Shown here one piece after another: positions 41,243 through 48,859 of a stretch of DNA of 48,859 bases. Origin of the DNA: JANPEZ01 sp031423155 (lineage in GTDB: Bacteria > Actinomycetota > UBA4738 > HRBIN12); assembly GCA_031423155.1 (NCBI GenBank), contig JANPEZ010000100.1, positions 1 to 48,859 of the forward strand, given 5' to 3'. The notes under the pieces are model-generated. The model saw nothing but the letters and a program-made list of their open reading frames with translations, was not told the DNA's origin and did not search any database. The translations under genes were made by a program, and so were the position numbers. The first letter of the stretch is position 1. The number at the start of each line of letters is the position of its first letter.

Positions 41243-41653
41243 ATGAAACTCTCGCGGGAGAGCCGGTACGCCTTGGTGGCCCTGACTTTCCTGGCTCAAC
41301 ATCCGCAAGGGACCCTCATCGAGTCGCGCGAGATCGCAGAGGCGACCAAGGTTCCGGCCGCGTTCCTGGCGAAGATCCTGGCGAAGCTGATGCGCTCGGG
41401 CCTGCTGACGTCGGTCCGAGGCGGCGGCTACGCGCTGGCGCGCGCCCCCGAACAGATCACCGTTCGCGACGCGCTGACAGCCATCGAGGGGGTCGATCTG
41501 TTCGCGCGATGCATCTTCTGGCGCGACGAGTGCTCCGAGGAAAGCCCGTGCCCGCTTCACACGATGTGGGGAGCGGTGCGACCACAGGTCGAGACGGCGA
41601 TGATCGATCTTAAGATCGCCGATATCGGTTCGCGGGCGTCGGCGCCGCGCTGA
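41243..41653 (+). CDS. Rrf2-family transcriptional regulator with three cysteines
   Basis: 136 residues. The N-terminal winged helix is classical for Rrf2 (SRESRYALVALTFLAQHP, then PAAFLAKILAKLMRSGLLTSVRGGGGY-like). The C-terminal part has C-x6-C-x5-C (RCIFWRDECSEESPCPLH), the position of the iron-sulfur ligands in NsrR, IscR and RirA. So it probably senses NO or iron-sulfur/redox state and controls the nos genes. It is the last gene of the nos run and convergent with the GNAT gene. Confidence 0.88.
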   Translation: MKLSRESRYALVALTFLAQHPQGTLIESREIAEATKVPAAFLAKILAKLMRSGLLTSVRGGGYALARAPEQITVRDALTAIEGVDLFARCIFWRDECSEESPCPLHTMWGAVRPQVETAMIDLKIADIGSRASAPR

Positions 41654-41660
41654 AGCGAGG

Positions 41661-42206
41661 CTAGGGTCGTCTCGCGGCCCACTCGTGGGCGAGCAGCCCG
41701 TACACCACGAGGTCGACGTATCCACTAGCGACGCGGCCAGCCTCACGGATCTGGCCCTCACGCGTGAAGCCGAGCCGTTCGGGGACCGCGCGGCTGCGCG
41801 AGTTATCTGGAGCGGCGTGGATCTGGATACGGTGAAGCCCCATCTGGCCGAACCCGTGGTCGATCAGCGCGACACAGCATCGAGTGATGATCCCCCGGCC
41901 CTCGTGGACGGCGTCGATCCAGTAGCCGATCTCACCGACCCTGTTCAGCGCGTCCACCGAAAGGCCCGCCGAGCCGATCAGCTCGCCCTCCAGGTAGAGG
42001 CCGTTGCCCTCGCGTTCGCCCTCGCGCTTGATGGCCGACTCGATGAACGCGCGGGTGTCGTCGGCGGTGCTTTCGGCGGTGGCCCAGGGCATCCACGCGG
42101 TCAGACGGTCGAAATTAGCACGGGCGAGCGCGAAGACCTCCTCGGCGTCCTCGGGTTTCCAGGCTCGGAGCTCCAGGCCCTCCCCGACCTCGAGGCGCCA
42201 ACTCAT
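41661..42206 (-). CDS. RimJ/RimL-like GNAT acetyltransferase
   Basis: 181 residues: LEVGEGLELRAWKPEDAEEVF at the start, a middle IGYWIDAVHEGRGIITRCC with the acetyl-CoA loop in degenerate form (H-E-G-R-G-I), and the subfamily ending HAAPDNSRSRAVPERLGFTREG. It acetylates an unknown amine, possibly a ribosomal protein or antibiotic. The start is ATG at 42206, overlapping the stop of the acyl-CoA ligase gene (ATGA). Confidence 0.85.
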   Translation of the reverse strand: MSWRLEVGEGLELRAWKPEDAEEVFALARANFDRLTAWMPWATAESTADDTRAFIESAIKREGEREGNGLYLEGELIGSAGLSVDALNRVGEIGYWIDAVHEGRGIITRCCVALIDHGFGQMGLHRIQIHAAPDNSRSRAVPERLGFTREGQIREAGRVASGYVDLVVYGLLAHEWAARRP

Positions 42207-43930
42207 CCCGCGGCTTTCTGGCGCTCCTCCTCCTGCAGCACCCGGCGCAGAACCTTGCCGATGAGCGTTTCGGGCAGTGAGTCGCGGAACTCGATCTTCT
42301 TGGGAACGCGGTAGCCGGTCAGTCCCTGCTCGGGGTCGCGGCACCAGGCGATCAGCTCTTCGGCGGTGGCCGACTCGCCCGGGCGCAGCACGACGTAGGC
42401 CTTCAGCGCCTCGCCGGTGGTCTCGTCGGGAACACCTGTGACGCAGACTTTGAGGATCTTCGGGTTGTGGTACATGACCTGCTCGACCTCGGTCGGATAC
42501 ACGTTGAAGCCCGAGACCAGGACCATGTCTTTGATGCGGTCGACGATCGAGAAGTAGCCCTCCTCGTCGATGACTGCGATGTCGCCGGTGTGCAGCCATC
42601 CGTCGCGGATCATCCCGGCGGTCTCGTCGGGGTGGTTCCAGTAGCCGAGCATGATCTGCGGCCCCTTGATGCACAGTTCGCCGGCCTCGCCTTGCGGCAT
42701 CTCGCGGTCCGGCTCGTCCAGGGCCACGATCTTGCAATCGGTGTCGGTGATAGGCAGCCCGATCGAGCCCTCTTTGCGCTTTCCCTTGATCGGATTGACG
42801 TGGGTGACGGGCGAACACTCGCTCAGTCCGTAACCCTCGACCGCCTCGGCTCCGCCGGTGATCTCCTTGAACCTGTTGGCCACAGCCAGCGGCAGCGGGG
42901 CGGCCCCGGAGATACAAGCCTTCAGCGAACGCAGGTCGTACTTCTTCGTCTCGGGAGCCTCGTTCAGTGCGATGTAGATCCTCGGCACCCCCGGGAAGAG
43001 CGTCGGCTTCTCCTTGGCCAGAACCTTGAGCACCATGTGCAGTTCGAAGCGGGGCACCATCACGTTGTTGCAGGCCCTGTACATACCAAGGTTCATCGCG
43101 ACGAGCCCGAAGGCATGGAAGAACGGCAGAACGTGAAGGATGCCGTCCTCACCTGGCTTGACGTCGGAAAAGATGGCGGCCGCCTGCATCGCGTTCGCCA
43201 CGAGGTTGTAGTGCGAGAGCATCGCGCCTTTGGACGGACCGGTCGTCCCGCCCGTGTAGACGAAGGCGGCGGGGTCCGTGCGGGCGTCGACCTGGGCGAC
43301 CGGAGGCCGTTCGGAGCCGGCCGCGGACTTCATCAGGTCCGACCACCGCTTCACCTTGGCTTCGGCGGGCACCGGCGGCCAGGGCTTGCCCTCGTGTTTG
43401 GCCTCCTTGCGGAACTTGATGGGAGCCAGCTGCTTCAGAGGGAACTTCATGTAGTCGGTCACTGCGGTGACGACGACCTCGCGGATCCCGACCTCGTCGC
43501 GAACGGCCGCCAGGCTCGGGTAGAGCTGGTCGAGAACGATCATGACGGTCATCCCGGCGTCCCCGAGCTGATGCGCCAGCTCGCGCTGGGTGTAGAGCGG
43601 GTTGTTGCCGATAGCGATCGCCCCGAGCCGCTGACACGCGTAGAACGCGATCACGTACTGGGGGCAGTTGGGCAAGAGCAGCCCCACTCGGTCGCCTTTC
43701 TTCACCCCGAGGCCCGCCAGGACCGCAGAGAAGCGCTCGACCTGCTGCAGCGTCTGGAGGAAACTGAGGCGCCTTCCGAAGAAGGTCAACGCGGGTCGAT
43801 CCGGAAAAGCCGCGGCCGAGTCGGCCAGAAGTGAATAGAGCGAGACCTCGGGGTAGGGGGCCAGGGTTCGGGGGACGTCGGAGGGCCAGCTATCGAACCA
43901 GGGTCGATGGTCGCTCATGACCGGCATCAT
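42203..43930 (-). CDS. Long-chain fatty-acid-CoA ligase (AMP-forming)
   Basis: 575 residues of the ANL superfamily. The AMP-binding P-loop is VYTGGTTGPSKGA. Motif A5 is VEGYGLSECSPVTHVN; the catalytic arm has WLHTGDIAVIDEEGYFSIVDRIKD. The C-terminal lysine region LPETLIGKVLRR is intact, so the adenylation and thioesterification halves both look functional. It resembles FadD-type acyl-CoA synthetases and could feed beta-oxidation and isocitrate lyase. The start is ATG at 43930, or at 43927 or 43918, none with a strong Shine-Dalgarno. Only 8 bp separate the 43930 start from the divergent ABC gene. Confidence 0.92.
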   Translation of the reverse strand: MMPVMSDHRPWFDSWPSDVPRTLAPYPEVSLYSLLADSAAAFPDRPALTFFGRRLSFLQTLQQVERFSAVLAGLGVKKGDRVGLLLPNCPQYVIAFYACQRLGAIAIGNNPLYTQRELAHQLGDAGMTVMIVLDQLYPSLAAVRDEVGIREVVVTAVTDYMKFPLKQLAPIKFRKEAKHEGKPWPPVPAEAKVKRWSDLMKSAAGSERPPVAQVDARTDPAAFVYTGGTTGPSKGAMLSHYNLVANAMQAAAIFSDVKPGEDGILHVLPFFHAFGLVAMNLGMYRACNNVMVPRFELHMVLKVLAKEKPTLFPGVPRIYIALNEAPETKKYDLRSLKACISGAAPLPLAVANRFKEITGGAEAVEGYGLSECSPVTHVNPIKGKRKEGSIGLPITDTDCKIVALDEPDREMPQGEAGELCIKGPQIMLGYWNHPDETAGMIRDGWLHTGDIAVIDEEGYFSIVDRIKDMVLVSGFNVYPTEVEQVMYHNPKILKVCVTGVPDETTGEALKAYVVLRPGESATAEELIAWCRDPEQGLTGYRVPKKIEFRDSLPETLIGKVLRRVLQEEERQKAAG

Positions 43931-43938
43931 AGGGGTCT

Positions 43939-45714
43939 ATGTCCATCGCAGTGAAGTCGCCGCAGGAGCCCAAGGGCCTGTTCACGAGGGGTATGCGCCT
44001 CGTCGGGTCCTACATAAGGTTGCACCCGAAGCCGTTCTGGGCCTCTGTCGGGGGCGCACTCCTGTTCGCCCTCGCGTCGATCGCCCTAACCGCCTCGCTG
44101 GGCCGGACGACCGATGAGGTCCTGAGGCCCGCCTTCGCCGGCGAAGTCGACCGCTCGGCGGTCTGGATGGCCGTCTTGGCTCTGGTCGCTTCGGGGTGCC
44201 TGCGAGCTCTCGGCATCATGTTGCGTCGCTACTACAGCGGGGTCGCCGGGGAGCGAGTGATGGCGACGCTTCGCTCGAAGGTTGCCGACACCTATCGCGA
44301 ACTGTCCCTGGCCTACCACCGAGAGACTCCCACGGGCGAACTGCTCGCACACATGGAGGCCGACGTGAAGGCGGCCGTGGACCTCTACTGGCCGGTCCCG
44401 TTCGCGATCGGAGTGATCGCGCTGACGGTCTTCTCGATGGTCTGGCTCATAGCATCGGATGTCTATCTGGCGATCGTCGGGCTCGTGATCTTCCCGTCGC
44501 TGGCCCTGATGAACCACAGCTTCGCCCGACGGATGCAGGGACCGGCAACAACAGCTCAGGAGAAGATCGGCGACGTCAGCGCCGTTGCCCACGAATCGAT
44601 CGACGGTGCCCTCGTCGTCAAGACCCTGGGGCGCGAGGATGCCGAGACGGAGCGGCTCGCGGTTCACGCGCGCCAGCTGCGCGACGCGCGCGTCGCCGGT
44701 GGATTCGTGAGGAGTACGTTCGACGCAGCGCTGGACGCGCTCCCCACGCTGTCGACGGCCCTGCTGCTGATGGTCGGCTCCTGGCGCATCTCCACTGGGG
44801 CGGTGACGGTCGGTGACCTGATCGGGTTCATCGCGCTGTTCGGGCTGCTCTCCTGGCCCATGAGGTTCATCGGCTGGATCTTGGCCGAGCTGCCCCGGGC
44901 GGTCGTCGGGTACTCGCGACTGGAAGCCGTCTTCGCAGAGCCGGTGACCGTCATTCCTCCGGCCTCCCCCGTGGCGCTTCCCCCCGGCCCGATCGGCCTG
45001 CAGGTCCGTGACGTCGGGCTGAACTACGACGGCGAGGCCGTGCTCGACGGTCTGAGCTTCGACGTCGAAGCGGGTGAGTCGGTCGCGATCGTCGGAGCAA
45101 CAGGGGTCGGAAAGAGCACGCTGTCGAACCTGATGGTGCGACTTGCCGACCCGGACTCGGGTTCGATCGCTGTCGGCGGGGTCGACCTTCGCGAAGTCGA
45201 CCCGGCCTCGTTGCGCTCATCCGTCTCGATCGTCTTCCAGGAGAGTTTCCTGTTCGCGGCAAGCGTCAGGGAGAACATCGCGTTGGACTCGGGGGCGGGC
45301 ATCGAAGGCGTCGAGAGGGCGGCCCGGATCGCGGCGGCGGACCGTGTCGCGGACAAGCTCCCGGAGGGCTACGAGACGGTCGTCGGTGAGAGGGGTCACA
45401 CGCTCTCGGGGGGTGAGCGCCAGCGCGTAGCGCTGGCGCGGGCCCTGGTTCGGCAGCCGCGCGTCCTGATCTTGGACGATGCGACCTCGGCGGTCGACCC
45501 GGCGATCGAGGCGGACATCCTCGCGGCCCTTCGGCGTGAGCTGAACACCACCTTGATCGTCGTGGCCTACCGGCTCTCGACGATCCGGCTCGCCGACCGA
45601 GTCATCTTCATGGAGGACGGGCGGGTGCGCGCGACCGGCTCGCACGACGAACTGCTCGGGAGCGTTCCCGGATACTCCGCCATCATCCGCGCCTACGAGA
45701 AGGAACGGCGATGA
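43939..45714 (+). CDS. ABC exporter half-transporter, subunit 1 (degenerate NBD)
   Basis: 591 residues: six-helix type I exporter domain (about 30-320) and an ATPase domain (about 350-591). Walker A is GATGVGKST; the signature is LSGGERQR. Walker B reads LILDDATSAVD, with Asp where the catalytic Glu is expected, and the H-loop reads VVAYRLST, with Tyr in place of His. These changes are those of the non-hydrolysing site in asymmetric heterodimers such as TM287/288 or BmrCD. The partner is the next gene (overlap ATGA). Likely a multidrug or lipid exporter. Confidence 0.9.
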   Translation: MSIAVKSPQEPKGLFTRGMRLVGSYIRLHPKPFWASVGGALLFALASIALTASLGRTTDEVLRPAFAGEVDRSAVWMAVLALVASGCLRALGIMLRRYYSGVAGERVMATLRSKVADTYRELSLAYHRETPTGELLAHMEADVKAAVDLYWPVPFAIGVIALTVFSMVWLIASDVYLAIVGLVIFPSLALMNHSFARRMQGPATTAQEKIGDVSAVAHESIDGALVVKTLGREDAETERLAVHARQLRDARVAGGFVRSTFDAALDALPTLSTALLLMVGSWRISTGAVTVGDLIGFIALFGLLSWPMRFIGWILAELPRAVVGYSRLEAVFAEPVTVIPPASPVALPPGPIGLQVRDVGLNYDGEAVLDGLSFDVEAGESVAIVGATGVGKSTLSNLMVRLADPDSGSIAVGGVDLREVDPASLRSSVSIVFQESFLFAASVRENIALDSGAGIEGVERAARIAAADRVADKLPEGYETVVGERGHTLSGGERQRVALARALVRQPRVLILDDATSAVDPAIEADILAALRRELNTTLIVVAYRLSTIRLADRVIFMEDGRVRATGSHDELLGSVPGYSAIIRAYEKERR

Positions 45715-47492
45715 TCCTCGCCGACGACCTGGAGGCGCCGCCGCACCTTCGCAGTGCGACCGCCGTACTGAGGCGTGGCATCCGCGAGAGCCCGGAGCTG
45801 CGCCGAGGCCTGATCTTCACGGTGATCATCTCGCTCGGAGTGACCGTGGCTTCGTTGCTGACACCGATCCTGGTGCAGATGGTCTTCGACCACGGGTTCG
45901 ACGGCGGGTTCAGGGCGCGATACGTCTACACGATCTGCGCGGGTGCCCTCGGGCTGGTGCTGCTTACCTACGTCGCGGCGCGTGCGGCCGCCAGGCGCCT
46001 CGTGACCGCCTCCGAGGAGGCTCTGCTGAACCTTCGGGTGCGCACCTTCGCGCACATACATCGCCTGTCCATCGCCGAGCAGTCCGAGGAGAAGCGCGGA
46101 GTCTTCGTCGCCCGCGTAACCGCCGATGTCGATGCGCTGCAGCAGTTCATGGAGTGGGTCGGCATCTCCTGGCTCATCTCCGCGGCGCAAGTGATCGGGG
46201 CGCTCGGACTGATGCTGCTGTTCTCTTGGCAACTGGCGCTGGCTATCACGCTGCTCGTCGTTCCGCTGCTGCTGATCGTCGGCTCCATGCAGTCGAAGCT
46301 GACCGATGCGTTCAACTCGGCGCGCACTCGGGTCGGCGAGATGCTTTCGGAGGTCTCCGAGACGGTGATGGGCGCGGCGGTCGTGCGGGCTTACGGCCTT
46401 GAGGACCACATAGACAGCAAGGTCAAGCGCGCGATAGACCGCCGTTACCGCGCAGAGGTTCTCGCGCACTTCCGCGAGGCGACACTCTGGCCGATGTCGT
46501 CGGTGTTCTACGCGATCGCGCTGTCCGTCGTCATCGTGTTAGGAGCGCTGTACGGCGAGGGTTGGGGACTCACCTTCGGGCGCGTCACCGCATTCATGTT
46601 CCTGGCCGACATCTACCTTCACGTGTTCACCGACCTGCCCGAGATCTACAGCGAGACGCAGACCGCCATCGCGGGCTGGCGCAAGATCTTGACGGTGCTA
46701 GATCTTCCCGTCGAGATCATCGAGCCGGTGCCGGGCGTGCTGCTGGCGCGCGGCGCGTCGTCGGTACGCACGCGAGACGTGAGGTTCTCCTACCGCACGG
46801 GAGGCCCCGTGCTGCACGGCATCTCCCTGGAAGTTTCAGCGGGTGGTCACGTGGCGATCGTCGGCGAGACGGGTTGTGGCAAGACCACTTTCGCCAAGCT
46901 CCTGACGCGGCTGGCAGATCCTTCCGAAGGTGTGATCGAGATCGGCGGAGTGGACCTGCGCGAGGTCGCGCCGGGGTCGCGGCGGTCAGCGATCAGGATG
47001 GTCCCCCAGGACGGTTTCCTCTTCGACCGCTCGGTTCGAGACAACGTCAGGGCCGGTCACGAGGGAGCCTCTGACCGCGACGTCGAGACCGCCTTCGAGG
47101 AGCTGGGCCTGGGCGATTGGATCGCGAATCTGCCCGACGGCCTGGAAACGCGCGTCGGCGAGAGGGGCGAGCAGCTATCGGTCGGCGAGCGGCAGCTCGT
47201 GGCCCTGGTCCGCGCGCAGATCGCCGACCCCGGACTGCTCATCCTCGACGAGGCGACGAGCGCCGTAGACCCGGCGACCGAGCAGCGCATCACCGAAGCG
47301 CTGCGGCGTCTGTCGCACGGCCGGACGGTCGTGACGATCGCCCACAGGCTGTCCACCGCAGAGCACGCCGACAAGGTGTTCGTCTTCGATTCGGGCCGCC
47401 TGGTCGAAGAGGGCACGCACGCGGAACTGGTGGCTTTGGGAGGCGAGTACGCGCGCCTGCACGCGAGCTGGCTCGGCAACGTGCGCGACTAG
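45711..47492 (+). CDS. ABC exporter half-transporter, subunit 2
   Basis: 593 residues: six-helix transmembrane domain (about 35-325) and ATPase domain (350-590). Walker A GETGCGKTT, Walker B LLILDEATSAVD with the catalytic Glu, and H-loop IAHRLSTAEHAD are intact. The signature is LSVGERQ in place of LSGGQ. Together with subunit 1 it forms one consensus and one degenerate ATP site: this subunit's Walker motifs with the LSGGE of subunit 1 make the active site. ATGA overlap with subunit 1. Substrate unknown. Confidence 0.9.
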   Translation: MILADDLEAPPHLRSATAVLRRGIRESPELRRGLIFTVIISLGVTVASLLTPILVQMVFDHGFDGGFRARYVYTICAGALGLVLLTYVAARAAARRLVTASEEALLNLRVRTFAHIHRLSIAEQSEEKRGVFVARVTADVDALQQFMEWVGISWLISAAQVIGALGLMLLFSWQLALAITLLVVPLLLIVGSMQSKLTDAFNSARTRVGEMLSEVSETVMGAAVVRAYGLEDHIDSKVKRAIDRRYRAEVLAHFREATLWPMSSVFYAIALSVVIVLGALYGEGWGLTFGRVTAFMFLADIYLHVFTDLPEIYSETQTAIAGWRKILTVLDLPVEIIEPVPGVLLARGASSVRTRDVRFSYRTGGPVLHGISLEVSAGGHVAIVGETGCGKTTFAKLLTRLADPSEGVIEIGGVDLREVAPGSRRSAIRMVPQDGFLFDRSVRDNVRAGHEGASDRDVETAFEELGLGDWIANLPDGLETRVGERGEQLSVGERQLVALVRAQIADPGLLILDEATSAVDPATEQRITEALRRLSHGRTVVTIAHRLSTAEHADKVFVFDSGRLVEEGTHAELVALGGEYARLHASWLGNVRD

Positions 47493-47567
47493 CGTCGGTG
47501 CCTGCGAGACCTCTGTCCCTGGCGCGCCGGGAGCCAAGCCTCCTGCCCCCGGTAGGCTTCCCGGGCT

Positions 47568-48859
47568 ATGACGTCCTCCTTCGACTGGCACCCCGAACCT
47601 GAGCTGATCGACTTCGCGGATCCGGCGAAGGCACGCCCCGCCCTGGAGAAACTCGGCGAGGATCTTTGGACCGAGGCTCTCGACTGGCTCTACGACGAGG
47701 CCCTCAAGCGCCCGACAGCGCCCGACCGCTATCCGGACGTGCGGCGCGGGTTCTTCGGAGACGCCGGCCGGCCCGGCCCCGCCCCGGCGCAGGGCACGAC
47801 ATCGACCGCCGTCTTCGCCGAGTTCCGCGAGCGGCTCGCGCCGTTCACCTTCAACGCCCAGCACCCGGGCGCTTACTCGTTCTTCACCCCGCCTCCGCTG
47901 CCGATGGCGATCGCGGGCGAGACGCTCGCCGCCTGGATCAACCAGGGCATCGACCTGTGGCTCTCCGGAATGGCGGGCCCCTTCATCGAGGAGGAGGTCA
48001 TCTCCTGGCTCTGCGACCTCGCCGGGTACGACGACGGCCAGGGCTGGGGAGTGCTGGCCTCCGGCGGCGTCATGGCCAACCTCCTCGGGCTGACCGTCGC
48101 GCGGGACATCCATCTGGCGAAACTGCGCGGGACGCAGGAGCCTCCGCGTGGGGCGGCGCTCGAGGGCGTCCGCGCGTACGCCAGCGACCAAGCGCACTTC
48201 TCCATATCGCGAGCGCTCGACATGCTCGGCTTCCCGCCCGACACCCTCAGGATCCTTCCCAGCGACGACAGCTTCCGACTCCACGCCGAACCCGTCGCCG
48301 AAGCGATCGCCCAAGACCGCGCCGCCGGCCTAACCCCTTGGGCCATCTTCCCCGTGGCCGGCTCCACCAACACGGGCTCGATCGACATGATCCAGGACCT
48401 GGCAGACCTGGCCGCGCGCGAGAACCTCTGGCTGCACGTCGACGCCGCCTACGGCGGGGCCGTCCTGCTCTCGCCGCGCGACGCCGGCCGACTTCAAGGC
48501 CTGGACCGCGCCGACTCCATCACGATCGATCCTCACAAGTGGTTCTTCCAGCCCTACGACATCGGCGGGCTGCTCGTGAAACGCCGGCGCGACCTGCTCG
48601 ACACGTTCCACCGCGCTCCGGAGTACTACCGCGATGTCATCCCCGAGGACGAGCCGCTGCACTGGTACCAGTACTCGATCGAAGGCACCCGCCGCTTCCG
48701 CGCGCTCAAGCTCTGGCTCTCCTGGAAGCACCTGGGTACCAACGGTTTCGCCAGGCTGATCGAACACAACGACGACCTGGCCGCGCACCTTGCCGCGCGT
48801 TGCCGCGCCGAGGGCTTCGAGGTCATCGAGCCCGAACTCTCGGTCGTCTGCTTCCGCCA
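47568..48859 (+). CDS. Group II PLP-dependent decarboxylase, partial
   Basis: Open frame from ATG 47568 to the window end: 430 complete codons with no stop. It fits group II pyridoxal-phosphate decarboxylases (aromatic-L-amino-acid/tyrosine/glutamate decarboxylase type): ASGGVMANLLGLTVARD, HVDAAYGGAVLLSP, and the PLP-lysine motif TIDPHKWFFQP. About 40-60 further residues are expected beyond the window. The N-terminal region has the family's NAQHPGAYSFFTPPP. Substrate (aromatic amino acid or glutamate) cannot be told. It lies 75 bp after the ABC exporter with no clear terminator between. Confidence 0.9.
   Translation, partial: MTSSFDWHPEPELIDFADPAKARPALEKLGEDLWTEALDWLYDEALKRPTAPDRYPDVRRGFFGDAGRPGPAPAQGTTSTAVFAEFRERLAPFTFNAQHPGAYSFFTPPPLPMAIAGETLAAWINQGIDLWLSGMAGPFIEEEVISWLCDLAGYDDGQGWGVLASGGVMANLLGLTVARDIHLAKLRGTQEPPRGAALEGVRAYASDQAHFSISRALDMLGFPPDTLRILPSDDSFRLHAEPVAEAIAQDRAAGLTPWAIFPVAGSTNTGSIDMIQDLADLAARENLWLHVDAAYGGAVLLSPRDAGRLQGLDRADSITIDPHKWFFQPYDIGGLLVKRRRDLLDTFHRAPEYYRDVIPEDEPLHWYQYSIEGTRRFRALKLWLSWKHLGTNGFARLIEHNDDLAAHLAARCRAEGFEVIEPELSVVCFR

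Noticed and set aside
42467..43834. 455-codon plus-strand frame inside the acyl-CoA ligase
   Set aside because: It is antisense to a clear AMP-binding enzyme with all motifs intact, and its translation shows no domain.

Overview
The window comes from a high-GC bacterium that is very probably an actinomycete (Actinomycetota), perhaps a deep-branching or uncultured lineage. This is inferred from the gene order fhaA-fhaB-pstP-rodA-pbpA-pknB (FHA proteins, PP2C phosphatase, cell-wall polymerase and PASTA kinase), from a RsrA-type redox anti-sigma factor, from an actinobacterial-style sulfite reductase / zinc-ribbon / APS reductase operon with a cysteine-rich leader peptide, from frequent GTG and TTG starts, and from dense ATGA/GTGA overlaps. 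No phage, insertion sequence or CRISPR array is visible.

Layout. 1-3.7 kb: ECF sigma factor with a membrane partner (cut by the window edge), EamA transporter, GNAT, alpha/beta hydrolase, and an ABM-domain gene lying between tRNA-Leu(CAG) and a repeat of that tRNA's 3' end. 4.0-12.6 kb: cell-wall/signalling operon, running into a double-length ThyX-like protein. 12.6-19.5 kb: histidine genes hisD-C-B-H-A-F-I, a VapBC toxin-antitoxin pair on the other strand, then hisG. 19.5-26 kb: secreted cupredoxin, a beta-helix/RTX secreted protein, isocitrate lyase with an elaborate control region, a decayed cyclic-nucleotide-binding gene, and a small FAD-oxidase / GNAT / DapA-like operon. 26-28.6 kb: a redox island with OsmC and a cysteine-rich miniprotein facing an ECF sigma / RsrA-like anti-sigma / ArsM-like methyltransferase operon. 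28.6-32.9 kb: assimilatory sulfur operon (sulfite reductase, zinc ribbon, APS reductase, siroheme synthesis) behind a putative cysteine attenuator. 33-41.7 kb: secreted PQQ-like propeller and a nitrous-oxide reductase cluster (nosZ, cupredoxin, membrane protein, nosD, nosF, nosY, Rrf2 regulator). 41.7-48.9 kb: GNAT and acyl-CoA ligase, a heterodimeric ABC exporter, and the start of a PLP-dependent decarboxylase.

The most notable feature is the methyltransferase at 27797-28594. Its reading frame is interrupted by one TGA exactly where ArsM-family enzymes carry a conserved catalytic cysteine. Homology continues in the same frame after the TGA, and a 7-bp hairpin with a GU-containing loop starts 15 nt downstream. 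The simplest reading is a selenocysteine-containing ArsM-like methyltransferase that has lost the other two family cysteines and is co-transcribed with a thiol-redox sigma/anti-sigma switch. No selenocysteine machinery is visible in the window, so this is a strong inference and not proof.
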